Assembly (NCBI GenBank): GCA_000149225.2
Contig: CM000693.1
Coordinates: 1,612,001-1,676,000, forward strand
Reading direction: 5' to 3'
Length of the DNA: 64,000 nt
DNA from: Lachancea kluyveri NRRL Y-12651
Taxonomy: Eukaryota > Ascomycota > Saccharomycetes > Saccharomycetales > Saccharomycetaceae
The notes beneath the pieces are model-generated. The model was not told the DNA's origin. It saw only the letters and a program-made list of their open reading frames with translations, and did no database searches. The translations under genes were made by a program, and so were the position numbers. Positions 38,299 to 47,026 of this stretch are shown one piece after another; within the stretch, counting starts at the first letter, position 1; every line of letters begins with the position of its first letter.

Positions 38299-38319
38299 TA
38301 TGGAAAAAATCTGGATAGG

Positions 38320-38667
38320 TTATTTATCAAAGTATATATCGTAATGGAACTTACAGCCAGGGTTAAATTTTGCCGTACAAAACGGACATCGAAGATCATT
38401 ACAAGAATCCCAACCAGAAAAGGCCCCCTGGTACTCATCAAACGACATTTTTTGTTTGCAAATACCACACAAAATGAGTGGTTCTAGTGCATCTTTTGTC
38501 AAGCTGAACTTTTCAATAGTATGATCCTCCAAAGAATTGTGACAAGAGTAACACGCGTAGTATTTATCACAACACTTGAACCTAATAGCAATTACATCTA
38601 GTTCAGAATGCCAATGTACACATCGAGACTGGTCATCGATTAGTTGACCTTCGATTTGTGCCCGCAT
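38320..38667 (-). CDS. HOT13: Hot13, CHY-type zinc protein of the mitochondrial intermembrane space
   Basis: From the only in-frame ATG at 38667 the protein is 115 residues (S. cerevisiae Hot13, YKL084W, is 116). The longer open frame starting at 38727 would need GTG. Hot13 helps oxidise Mia40 by removing zinc, aiding import of small cysteine proteins such as Tim10, encoded nearby. Zinc ligands are plain: CVHWH, CCDKYYACYSCH, CGICKQ and CPFCTAKFNPGCKFH. IDDQSRCVHWHSELDVIAIRFKCCDKYYAC is nearly identical to the S. cerevisiae sequence. No presequence is present, in line with Mia40-type import. Confidence 0.93.
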   Translation of the reverse strand: MRAQIEGQLIDDQSRCVHWHSELDVIAIRFKCCDKYYACYSCHNSLEDHTIEKFSLTKDALEPLILCGICKQKMSFDEYQGAFSGWDSCNDLRCPFCTAKFNPGCKFHYDIYFDK

Positions 38668-39070
38668 TATGTTATAGTATGTATATTCTCCTTGTTGTGC
38701 GATTCGTATATGAAAAGGTAAACCCACCTATCATAAGGCTGGGTAACAAGCCGGCTCAAGCCTTTTGTTTTCTTCGAGTATGATCATTACGTAATGCGGA
38801 TGTACCATTGAATATATAGACGATACTGGCGTCAATATAAACGTACATATGATATAAAATAAAATGAGAAGAAAAAAGACTTTTGCAAGTATAATAAATA
38901 GTAATATGTTATATCTTAGTACTTTTATTTTCTCGCTTAACATTCAACAGACTTGTCGCTGACATTTCAGTTGTTTAGAGCTGGGAGTTGCACCGAATTA
39001 CGGTATGGTAAAAAAGAAGGCACCAAGTGTTAACCGGAAAGAATAACGGTTTCCTTGTCGTCTTTTTTCT

Positions 39071-39101
<31 letters not shown>

Positions 39102-39358
39102 GGATGGTATTTCTGTCAGGATTGGAATTCTGTAAGATGCATCTTACCAGGATTATAAGGATTGCAGTCGAACGCTATACCCCCAACAAAGCCTGCTCGT
39201 CGTGCCAGCAAAGGAGCACGTACATGAGTAACTAGCTACTAACCCGATAATCATAAGAATATTTTGTATATCGTTATATAAGTATATAGGCATGTGCGAG
39301 TATTATCTACAAAGAAGTAAAAGTTTCGTAAAGATCATTCATTTTTGTTTTTACTTGC
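38668..39358. other. Intergenic, 691 bp: HOT13 promoter and MDH1 3' end
   Basis: This holds a T-rich run leading into 24 consecutive A residues (39078-39101), probably a nucleosome-excluding tract. A 70-codon hydrophobic minus-strand frame at 38731-38943 starts with ATG but lacks recognisable content. No tRNA or repeat element is seen. Confidence 0.4.
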
Positions 39359-40366
39359 TTAGTTTTGATTGACAAAGTTTTCACCCTTTTCAATATTCTT
39401 CTTTAAGGTTTCTTTACACTTGGCTAGCATCTCCTCTTCTTCAGCGCTGATCTCACCAATGGAGTGGATCTTTTCGACACCGTTTGGTCCTAGGGTAACC
39501 GGAGATGCAAAGAAATCGATACCTTCATCCTTGAACAGTGGGGAATCGACAAAGGTTGGTTCGATGACATCTCTTTCACCTTCAAAGCCAGACAAAACGG
39601 CGTTGGCGAACTTTGCACCGGCTTGAGCCATAGACAGAGTAGCGGAACCAGCACCATTCTTTGCCTTGACGACTTCGTCACCACCAAATTGAATTCTGTG
39701 GATCAAGGCTTCCCTCTTTTCTTTGTCCATCAGCTTGTGTCTGGTTTGAGAAATCAATGGAATGATGGTGATACCCGAGTGTCCACCGACAACGGTAACC
39801 TTTTCATTGGTTGGGTCAGTACCTTGAACTTCGGAGATAAATCTCGAGGCTCTGATAACGTCCAAAGTGGTAACACCGAATAGCTTCTTTGGGTTGTAGA
39901 CACCCTTAGACTTCAAGACTTCGGCGACAATTGGCACTGTAGAGTTGACTGGGTTGGAAATGACCAAAATTGCAGCGTTTGGAGAATGCTCGGCACATGC
40001 AGAAGCCAAACCACGGACAATACCAGCGTTGATGGAGAATAAATCATCTCTGGTCATACCAGGCTTTCTTGGAACACCGGCTGGGATCAAAACAACATCA
40101 GTGTTGCTCAAAGCTTCCTTCAAACCGTCCTGTTCATCTGGAGTAAAGCCTCTGACGACAGAGTTAGTTGGAATATGCGACAAATCAGCGGCAACACCCT
40201 TGGCACCCCTCAAGTCGTACAGCCTCAAATCGGTAACTTTGTGGTTTAACTTCAATAGCAAAGATAGCGGTTGGCCGATACCACCACCGGCACCTAGCAC
40301 GGTGACCTTGTAAGGGTTAACTCTGGAAGTGGAAAAGGCACGTCTAGCAGCGACTCTAGTGAACAT
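39359..40366 (-). CDS. MDH1: Mitochondrial malate dehydrogenase
   Basis: From the ATG at 40366 the protein is 335 residues (S. cerevisiae Mdh1, YKL085W, is 334). An upstream in-frame extension of 17 residues lacks homology. Mdh1 interconverts malate and oxaloacetate with NAD in the citric-acid cycle. The presequence [17 protein letters not shown] is arginine-rich. [11 protein letters not shown] (about 23-33) binds [19 protein letters not shown] carries substrate arginines, NPVNS is conserved, and GGHSG holds the catalytic histidine. The promoter side has CACGTGAC near 40562 and a TATAA-like sequence near 40460. It lies in the same order as YKL084W-YKL086W. Confidence 0.97.
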   Translation of the reverse strand: MFTRVAARRAFSTSRVNPYKVTVLGAGGGIGQPLSLLLKLNHKVTDLRLYDLRGAKGVAADLSHIPTNSVVRGFTPDEQDGLKEALSNTDVVLIPAGVPRKPGMTRDDLFSINAGIVRGLASACAEHSPNAAILVISNPVNSTVPIVAEVLKSKGVYNPKKLFGVTTLDVIRASRFISEVQGTDPTNEKVTVVGGHSGITIIPLISQTRHKLMDKEKREALIHRIQFGGDEVVKAKNGAGSATLSMAQAGAKFANAVLSGFEGERDVIEPTFVDSPLFKDEGIDFFASPVTLGPNGVEKIHSIGEISAEEEEMLAKCKETLKKNIEKGENFVNQN

Positions 40367-40932
40367 GGTTGATAAATAAATGGCGTACGAATTGTATTCG
40401 TTGAGGAATTGGGACAATCCTTTGATTTCTTCGAGCGGTTCCAGCGTGCGCTTCCCTTTTTATAACCCGTATCGCGGGAATTTGGGTCACACGCAGTGCA
40501 GCTGCCGCTCCGTGACCCCCGGCGCCGACTTAGACCGACTAGTGCTCTGTGAATTTGTCCGCACGTGACCGCGTGACCTGATATTCCAAACAAAAGGGGA
40601 AGATAGCGTAATACATGCGGCGATAGCCCGTGCCAGATTTTCACCATGCTTAAGGAGGCCAAATGCAAAGTGATGTCGAAGGCCTTTGATCATCTGTGAT
40701 GGTTGGATTGGATTGTGTTTAGCAGTACAAAATATTTTATTCTATTTGTTTCTCCTTTACATTTGCAAAAACGATGCATTGGAGCCCTTTCTGTTCAAGT
40801 ACCGTTGTTACTCCAACCAGGCTCGTAAAGGAGAAAGGCTTCAAAATAGAAGAAACTTGCAGGTCTCAATGCAAAGACCCCCGACGCAAGTCGGTCTCTT
40901 CACCGGCTACATGTACACGGTTTTATTTACAT
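40367..40932. promoter_or_regulatory. MDH1 upstream region, 566 bp
   Basis: MDH1 and SRX1 both read leftward, so this is the MDH1 promoter plus the SRX1 3' end. GCACGTGAC near 40561 followed by a second GCGTGACC is the most regulatory-looking segment. Two ATTGG (CCAAT on the MDH1 strand) occur around 40700-40710, too far to be a convincing Hap site. Confidence 0.4.
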
Positions 40933-41343
40933 TTATTGCGGCTGCCCTTGAGCATCGACGTCCTCGAACATTTTGTCCACACTGCTGCCGACGTATAGCC
41001 GTAGCTGTTTTCTCGTAGCAGGTAGGATTTTGCAACGCACCATAGCCTCTTGTTCGCCCTGAGCATTGATTCGCTCGTACGCCTGGAAACGATGGCAACC
41101 ACCAAACGCGAAGTAATAGTTCTCTCCATTTTCTCTCACACACATGACATCAATTGGTGGCAACTCTCCATTCATCTCGCTGGCCTCTTCCAAGCTACAC
41201 GTCTTGCTGGCCATCGGCTTGCCGCTCAAAGTGCCTACCATTGCATCTATCTTGTTGTAATCCAACACCGGTGGGATGGGTCTCTTGATCTGCGAGAGTG
41301 GGATATAACTGATTCTGTTCAAATTTCCTGATTGTATGGACAT
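40933..41343 (-). CDS. SRX1: Sulfiredoxin
   Basis: This 136-residue protein (S. cerevisiae Srx1, YKL086W, is 127) reduces over-oxidised peroxiredoxin (Cys-sulfinic acid) with ATP. The active-site block AFGGCHRFQAYER holds the catalytic Cys83; a second cysteine, Cys49 in ASKTCSLEEA, matches the resolving Cys48 of the S. cerevisiae enzyme. IPLSQIKRPIPPVLDYNKIDAMV and LPPIDVMCVR are conserved. The C-terminal tail after LYVGSS is about ten residues longer than in S. cerevisiae. I did not find a perfect Yap1 site (TTACTAA) upstream. Confidence 0.95.
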   Translation of the reverse strand: MSIQSGNLNRISYIPLSQIKRPIPPVLDYNKIDAMVGTLSGKPMASKTCSLEEASEMNGELPPIDVMCVRENGENYYFAFGGCHRFQAYERINAQGEQEAMVRCKILPATRKQLRLYVGSSVDKMFEDVDAQGQPQ

Positions 41344-41739
41344 ATTCTCTTTTGCTTTCTTTTCCTTTTTCTTTTTTTTTCTTTTCCCTCTTTCTGGTAT
41401 CTTATTGAACAGAGTTACGATCCTTGCCAGTCAGAATGGCTCCTTTTATATGGTTCATAATGTGCAGATGTGATTACACACCCTTATTGTTTGAGGGTGT
41501 CCATCCGGTTCTTGCTTAGCAATGTGACGAATAGTTCTGGAACTTCGGTCGTTATTCATGACTGGATGGAATCTACCTAGAGGGAAAGGGGACCCATACC
41601 GATTTTTGTACTAGGCACTCTTTACGGCACCGACCCCCTTGCCAGTCGTCGTGGATAATGGCGACGGCGATAATTAATTAATTGAAAAAAAAAAAAAAAA
41701 AAAAAAAAAAAAACAAGCAAACAAAGAATCAAAGAAAGC
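41344..41739. other. Intergenic, 396 bp: SRX1 promoter and GPA1 3' end, with A29 run
   Basis: A homopolymer of 29 A residues (41685-41713) starts just beyond the GPA1 stop codon side, preceded by attaattaatta. The rest is SRX1 promoter with pyrimidine-rich stretches near 41360-41400. No further feature is supported. Confidence 0.45.
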
Positions 41740-43098
41740 CTATAAAATCCCACTCCTTTTCAAGTTCTGCTGAACAATCAAGTCGGTGACTGCCGTTAGA
41801 ACAAATTTCATACTTTTTGTATCGGTGGCACACGTTCGATGGACGTAGATAGGCTTCTTCGTTCTGTTTAAGCTTAAAAATATTTGCTCAAAGTACTTTA
41901 AACCAGCTTCTGCATCACCTAGCCGTCCTGGAAAATCAGGGAAATACTGTCTGATCGGCGATCTTTTCACTTTTTCCTCAAAAATATCTATCTTGTTCAA
42001 AAACAAAATGAATGGAGTGTTGTAAAACCACCTCGAGTTCAACAAGGTATCGAATAGCATAATCGCTTCGTGCATTCTGTTAACACGCTCATCTTCAAAC
42101 AACATCTGATCGTACTCGCTGACTGCAAGTACGAATAGCACTGCGGTTATTCCCTCAAAGCAATGGATCCACTTTCTTCTCTCCGACCGCTGTCCACCGG
42201 CGTCTAGAACTTTGAACTTTGAAGAGCCGATGTTGAAATTTGTTTCTGTAATTCCTGTAGTCTTAATACGGCCCTTTAGAATATCTTCATCGGAACAGGT
42301 GTAACCGGGCTGGGCAAATTTCTCGATGGTGTCAAAATAGTATGCCGCCGAGCCTTCCAATTGGAACTCGTTTGAACGTGCAAAGCACTGCTTGATTCCA
42401 TGATCCAGAGTCCATAGCTCTTTGATTGCATATGCGATTTGTTCGTTGCTGTAGTTTTTCGATGGTGACTGTTGTTGGCTTTGTTGTTGTTGCTTCAAGA
42501 AAATACCGTTGCTTTCACTACCCGTTTCGTTCAAACCCTGTGATATCTCTTGTAAGTTGGTGTCTTGTTCTTGCATTTCGACTTTTTGAAAATCGTCGAA
42601 GGCCTCTACCTTCCCGGTACTCTGTACTTTTCTCTTATTCTCACTTCTTTCCGAGTACTTCAAAACGTAATCGTTCAAAAATTCAGAGCCTCCGGCAACA
42701 TTGGCATCAATACAGTCCAGTGCTTTTGCCCTGAGCAACAGGCGTTTGCACTCGAATAGATGCCTGTTTGAACTTGGGTCATCGCAGTCCAACGGGATAT
42801 TCAACTTTCTGGCCTGGATGATCAAAATCTTCATAGACTGAATAGTGTCGGCCCAAATAATCTGAGAGTACTGTAGCCTCTCCTGGTAAGTGAATCCACC
42901 TTGGTGTAATAACCTTAGTTGTTTTAGAACAGTTGATTTACCAGACTCTCCAGCACCCAATAGCAACAATTTGATTTCATTCTTCTCTTTTTGTTTTTCC
43001 AGTTGCAAAGATTGCTCGATAAGATCATTAGCTTTTTTGCTTTGCAAAAAGGGATTATTCTCATCCTCTAAATCATGTGTACTCGCAGTACAACCCAT
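41740..43098 (-). CDS. GPA1: G-protein alpha subunit Gpa1
   Basis: This 452-residue protein (S. cerevisiae Gpa1, YHR005C, is 472) is the pheromone-pathway G alpha. It binds and silences Ste4-Ste18 until receptor activation. MGC at the start offers Gly2 for myristoylation and Cys3 for palmitoylation. GTP motifs are GAGESGKS (48-55), DILKGRIKTTGITE (switch I), KVLDAGGQRSERRKW (switch II), LFLNKIDIFEEKV and TCATDTKSM. The helical domain carries the yeast-specific insertion (about 165-220), here glutamine-rich (KQQQQSQQQSPSK) and shorter than in S. cerevisiae. It is identified as GPA1 rather than GPA2 by HQGGF, SIMLFDTLLNS-like MLFDTLLNSRWF and the neighbour TIM10 (YHR005C-A). No perfect TGAAACA was found upstream. 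Confidence 0.96.
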   Translation of the reverse strand: MGCTASTHDLEDENNPFLQSKKANDLIEQSLQLEKQKEKNEIKLLLLGAGESGKSTVLKQLRLLHQGGFTYQERLQYSQIIWADTIQSMKILIIQARKLNIPLDCDDPSSNRHLFECKRLLLRAKALDCIDANVAGGSEFLNDYVLKYSERSENKRKVQSTGKVEAFDDFQKVEMQEQDTNLQEISQGLNETGSESNGIFLKQQQQSQQQSPSKNYSNEQIAYAIKELWTLDHGIKQCFARSNEFQLEGSAAYYFDTIEKFAQPGYTCSDEDILKGRIKTTGITETNFNIGSSKFKVLDAGGQRSERRKWIHCFEGITAVLFVLAVSEYDQMLFEDERVNRMHEAIMLFDTLLNSRWFYNTPFILFLNKIDIFEEKVKRSPIRQYFPDFPGRLGDAEAGLKYFEQIFLSLNRTKKPIYVHRTCATDTKSMKFVLTAVTDLIVQQNLKRSGIL

Positions 43099-43706
43099 AA
43101 GAGCTAGTTAATTTATGATAGAGAAGCTTTCCAAATAACTAAAATCAATTTCTGATTTCTTTGTATTTATCCTCTCGGTGCCTTTTGGACCCTAAATACT
43201 CCGTTAATCGTCAATTGCAGTTGGCTGTTAATTTATCTCCAACTCAAGCTTACTTTACTCAAGGAGGGATTATTGGACCGTCTTCAGTTTTCGTTTTATT
43301 TTATTTTACTTTTTTTCTTTGTTTTTTTTTTGCGGCAAACTAGCATAGGTTTATGAAGGCTTTGATGCGAAAATGTAACTTTCCTATTTGGGAATAAACG
43401 TAAAACGACCACGAAGTACATAAAAAGTGGATAGGCTGCGATTAAAAAACTGTGAGATAAATGAGAGGTTACAAATATCAACCTGCAACTGTACTATAGA
43501 GAGCTGTTTTACTCTGAGAGGTAGACTACAAACCATTTCTCGTCTTAAGTGATTAATGGCAGGTTCACGTGGATGGATGCTCTTTGACCTCTTCTTTTTT
43601 TTTTTTTCCTGAGTTTGAAATTCTAGAAAATATGAATAGTCCGATATGAGAGAAATCTTACAATCACATAGAGGTAGGCTCAAACACTGAACTGACAAAC
43701 ATTTAG
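43099..43706. promoter_or_regulatory. Divergent promoter region, GPA1 and CYT2 (608 bp)
   Basis: The two genes read away from each other. Pyrimidine-rich tracts occur at 43300-43330 and 43588-43608. I searched for the pheromone element TGAAACA on both strands and saw none, which is unexpected for GPA1. No RNA gene is evident. Confidence 0.4.
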
Positions 43707-44477
43707 ATGCCCGCTGAAGAACAACCAAAATGTCCAGTAGACCATTCTACTAGAGAAACTTGGGTCAAGAATTTGGCCAAAGAAGGAGAGAACTCACAAG
43801 CCAGCTCTACTGGTGGTTTACCACCAAACCATCCTCCCACACAACAAAATGGTGAACAGCAGGTGTGTCCAGTAGACCATGACACTCGCAAAGTGTGGTT
43901 ACAAAAGACTTCAGGTGACGCTGTTCCTGAGGCGATTGAATGTTCATCCGATCAACTACCAGTTGAACCACAGTACAATACAAACGTGAAACTACCTGTA
44001 GAACGTGAAATCTCTTCGATTCCAAGGACCGGATCTGGCTCTCATTGGGTATATCCATCTCAAAAGCAATTTTATGAAGCCATGCTGCGTAAGAAGTGGG
44101 ACCCTGCTGCAGACGATATGAAAACAGTCGTTCCAATCCACAACTCGGTCAACGAACGTGTTTGGAGTTATATCAACTTTTGGGAAAAAAACGAAGGGGG
44201 AGAATCGTGTGGTGGCATTCAGCTATCTAGCTTTAAAGGTGATGCCAAGAAACTAACCCCAAGAGCTTGGTTTAGAAGCAGTATTTTGGGTTACTCAAAA
44301 CCTTTTGACAGACACGATTGGACTGTCAACAGGTGCGGCAAAGAGCTCGAATACGTGATCGACTTTTACAGTGACGATAATGCGAAAACAGGGCCAAACA
44401 TATACCTGGACGTTAGACCTAAACTGAACAGTTTTGAAGGTATCAGGTTGAGAATCAAAAAAGCCTTTGGTTGGTAG
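43707..44477 (+). CDS. CYT2: Cytochrome c1 heme lyase (HCCS family) with two CPV motifs
   Basis: This 256-residue holocytochrome c synthase-family protein attaches heme in the mitochondrial intermembrane space. Synteny with CAB3 (YKL087C, YKL088W) marks it as Cyt2, specific for cytochrome c1, rather than Cyc3. Conserved core blocks are [71 protein letters not shown] and [17 protein letters not shown], including the heme-contact His in FDRHDW. Two near-identical heme-regulatory motifs occur, [12 protein letters not shown] (C9) and [12 protein letters not shown] (C54). From memory the S. cerevisiae protein (224 residues) has one, so the extra ~30 residues come from this duplicated segment. Confidence 0.92.
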   Translation: MPAEEQPKCPVDHSTRETWVKNLAKEGENSQASSTGGLPPNHPPTQQNGEQQVCPVDHDTRKVWLQKTSGDAVPEAIECSSDQLPVEPQYNTNVKLPVEREISSIPRTGSGSHWVYPSQKQFYEAMLRKKWDPAADDMKTVVPIHNSVNERVWSYINFWEKNEGGESCGGIQLSSFKGDAKKLTPRAWFRSSILGYSKPFDRHDWTVNRCGKELEYVIDFYSDDNAKTGPNIYLDVRPKLNSFEGIRLRIKKAFGW

Positions 44478-44748
44478 AAGGTGAAAACCTGAAAGAAGGT
44501 AAACGAGTATGAAGAACATACAGCACGTAAACATCTTGTAAATAGTGACGATATGTGTGCATCGACCAGTATTTATTAAACAAAAAATTCATGAAAATAT
44601 ATCGTGTGAATTGAACTTTTTTCTTTTTCTATTAAAAAAGGAACAAATCGTAATACTATAAACAGGAAAAGAAGGAGGAAGAATAGAGATCGCAATATAC
44701 ATAAAAACGCACGAGCTAGCCGATTATTTATTCACAGACCGTCCCTCT

Positions 44749-45024
44749 TTACACTCTACCAGGAGAGAAAGCTTGGCCCAACTGTTGCATATTTTCACCA
44801 ACCTTGACATTTGTTTCAAAGTATTTGGCAACACATCTATCAATACAAGAGCTTTCATTTTTGTTCAGCTCGCCTTCGCTGTACGATAATTGAATACATT
44901 TCTTGTGACAGTTGTCAACCAACTTGTTAAACATGTCGGTGACCAAATCTAGTTCAGCTTCAGCAGCTGAGATTTTTTGTTGAGAGGATAGTTGTGGTTG
45001 ACCACCGAAACCTAGGAAAGACAT
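44749..45024 (-). CDS. TIM10: Tim10, small translocase chaperone
   Basis: From the ATG at 45024 the protein is 91 residues (S. cerevisiae Tim10, YHR005C-A, is 93). The open frame continues upstream to 45222, but that part has no homology. Tim10 with Tim9 forms the hexamer that escorts carrier proteins across the intermembrane space. The twin CX3C signature is exact: C39-HKK-C43 and C60-IDR-C64. MSFLGFG at the start and the N-terminal helix [22 protein letters not shown] are typical. It lies next to CYT2 and near GPA1, combining the YHR005 and YKL087-088 neighbourhoods. Confidence 0.96.
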   Translation of the reverse strand: MSFLGFGGQPQLSSQQKISAAEAELDLVTDMFNKLVDNCHKKCIQLSYSEGELNKNESSCIDRCVAKYFETNVKVGENMQQLGQAFSPGRV

Positions 45025-45449
45025 TATATTGGAGGAGTTTAGTATTGATCGTTGACAAGGTGTGGCAAGTATTGATGTTGGACCCCATTTTTTTTCGAAA
45101 AGGAAAAATCTTTTTTTTCTCCTTCTCGTCCGTTTGCTGCGATTGTCGGCAATTTTCCGGGAGTGCACCTTACCCGGAAATACTTGGATAAGCGAAAAGC
45201 ACCAAGGAAAACCGCGGTTCAAAAAGCATTAACTTCAAATAGCGATATGATTACTACACATGTATTAAATGCCAGGTATGTTTTTATATTTAGAGTGTAG
45301 ATATCGATTGAAAGTCGAGAACTAGGAAGTAAAGAAAGAAAGAAAGAAAGAAAAAAAAAAAAAAAAAAAAGAAAAAAAAAGTATGAGAAAATTTTTAGAA
45401 GATGGATATGGGGTATGCTATGATTGTTACAGTTATGCAAACGTAAATG

Positions 45450-45489
<40 letters not shown>

Positions 45490-45529
45490 CCTTTTCATGT
45501 CGTTAATGTTATAGTTGCTATTATAATTA
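45025..45529. repeat. TIM10 promoter gap with AAAG microsatellite, A run and T38 tract
   Basis: This 505-bp gap lies between TIM10 and the CAB3 stop. It contains an AAAG tetranucleotide repeat (about 45331-45351) running into 19 A residues, and a homopolymer of 38 T residues at 45452-45489. On the CAB3 strand the latter is A38 starting 41 bp past the stop codon. Lengths of such runs are often misread, so exact counts are uncertain. Confidence 0.7.
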
Positions 45530-47026
45530 CTAGTGTCGAAGCGTGGCTTTTTCGTCCACGTCTTCATCTTCATCTTCATCTTCATCGTCATTACTGTCGT
45601 TCGAGTCCGTATCGTCCTCATCTTCGGCATCTTCATCATCTATTTCGTAGTCTTCAGTTCCTGCTTCTCCCTCTTCATCATCATCTTCTTCCTCTTTACT
45701 ACCACGAATCTCATTGATCCTTTTCACCAAGATTTCAACAACGTCACTCCATTCCCTCATGCCTCCCATACCTATATCACCACAGACCAAGACCTTTTCG
45801 ACCGGTTTCAAAACGTATATGTATGGAGCGCCTTCTTGCAACATCGATAGATGTTTTTTAGTTATCGGGTGAATGTACATGAAGGTATTCATAGCCGGAG
45901 CTACAAGTATGGGAGTGGAAGGAGTCCACGTTCTAATCAAAGAGGTTAGAAGATTGTCACAAATACCGTTGGCCATCTTGGACAAAGTGTTTGCGGATAG
46001 TGGAGCAATCAGGAAGACGTCAGCCCACTTGCGTAATTCGGTGTGTAAAACGGGGTCTCCCATTCTTTTAAATCCAAACCATTCGTCTTCATCCCTCCAT
46101 ATTTTGACGTCAGTTGATATCTTCAAGCCTTTTAAAAAATGTTCTGCTCTTTTGGTGACAACTAGTTGGACAGATACCTTTTCCGGAGCATAAAGTTTGA
46201 AAAGCTTGTCGATAATCAGTGGAACTTTTATGGTGGCGACGGATCCCGTAGCGCCGAGCAAAATGTGGATTTTCCCGTCATCTTGCTTTTGAAAAAATTC
46301 TGTAAAAGGAACCTGAGGACCATTGAGAGATCCAATGACCGCCTTGTTGCTATGATGGTGGTGATGATTAACGGGCTTCTTAGCAGCTGGCGTGGAAGGC
46401 GTTACTGGATGCAAGGGATTCTTGGACTCAAAATAAATAAAATCGCCAGGCATATGGATAGAGTTTTGACGAGAAGATGGATTAGACGATTCTCTGCTGC
46501 GGTTTAGGTCTTCCGGTTTAGATGTAGTTGGAGTGACTACTCCGTGTGTATTGGCATTAGCACTTGTGGTGGCGGTTGCGGCTGCGATTGCGGCTGCGGT
46601 GTTGGTAAGAGCTGTGGACGAAGGCCTTGTCGAGATGGAACCTCTGTGAGAGATTTTTTCAGAAAACTCGGGAACGGTAAAGGAGACAGCGGTGGCTATA
46701 CTTGGAGTCTTCAAAGCCGTGGTTGGAGTGTTGGAGATGGAACTGTTGCTAGTGGTTGATCTTCCCGGAGAGTAATCAGAAGGGTTTTTCATTGAAGTAA
46801 CTAGTTTCAGCTTCTGAGAAACAGCCTTGGGATTAACATAGACATGGCTGTCTACAGATCGATAACTGGGAGGAGTGCAATTCTCATGATCCTGAGACTG
46901 TGCGCGAGGTTGCGAGACACGGGCTTCGCTGGTACCATTTAACTCTTTTCTGGGAGGAGATAGAGATTTGTTAGTTAAAATGGATACCGGTGTGCCCACT
47001 CCAGCATCGTTAGCGGATCTGGACAT
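45530..47026 (-). CDS. CAB3: Phosphopantothenoylcysteine decarboxylase subunit (CAB3/SIS2/VHS3 family)
   Basis: This 498-residue member of the Hal3 family has a disordered Ser/Thr-rich N-terminal half (about 1-245), a flavodoxin-like decarboxylase domain (about 248-430) and a very acidic tail. The domain shows DDGKIHILLGATGSVATIKVPLII, VVTKRAEHFLKGLKIS, HTELRKWADVFLIAPLSANTLSKMANGICDNLL (catalytic His in the first HTEL), APAMNTFMY and VLVCGDIGMGGMREW with the active-site cysteine. In S. cerevisiae, Cab3 with Sis2 or Vhs3 forms the heterotrimeric enzyme of coenzyme A synthesis. Synteny with CYT2 (YKL087C-YKL088W) favours CAB3. Having both His and Cys, it might be able to form the whole active site itself. 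Poly-His (HHHHH) and alanine-rich stretches occur in the N-terminal half. Confidence 0.85.
   Translation of the reverse strand: MSRSANDAGVGTPVSILTNKSLSPPRKELNGTSEARVSQPRAQSQDHENCTPPSYRSVDSHVYVNPKAVSQKLKLVTSMKNPSDYSPGRSTTSNSSISNTPTTALKTPSIATAVSFTVPEFSEKISHRGSISTRPSSTALTNTAAAIAAATATTSANANTHGVVTPTTSKPEDLNRSRESSNPSSRQNSIHMPGDFIYFESKNPLHPVTPSTPAAKKPVNHHHHHSNKAVIGSLNGPQVPFTEFFQKQDDGKIHILLGATGSVATIKVPLIIDKLFKLYAPEKVSVQLVVTKRAEHFLKGLKISTDVKIWRDEDEWFGFKRMGDPVLHTELRKWADVFLIAPLSANTLSKMANGICDNLLTSLIRTWTPSTPILVAPAMNTFMYIHPITKKHLSMLQEGAPYIYVLKPVEKVLVCGDIGMGGMREWSDVVEILVKRINEIRGSKEEEDDDEEGEAGTEDYEIDDEDAEDEDDTDSNDSNDDEDEDEDEDVDEKATLRH

Noticed and set aside
38668-38727. N-terminal extension of HOT13
   Set aside because: It starts with GTG and adds unrelated residues; the ATG at 38667 gives 115 residues, as expected.
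38731-38943. 70-codon hydrophobic minus-strand frame with ATG
   Set aside because: Hydrophobic composition follows from AT-rich DNA; no family motif. It could only be rescued by conservation or expression evidence.
45025-45222. N-terminal extension of TIM10
   Set aside because: The 66 extra residues are basic and unrelated; Tim10 begins MSFLGFG and carries no presequence.
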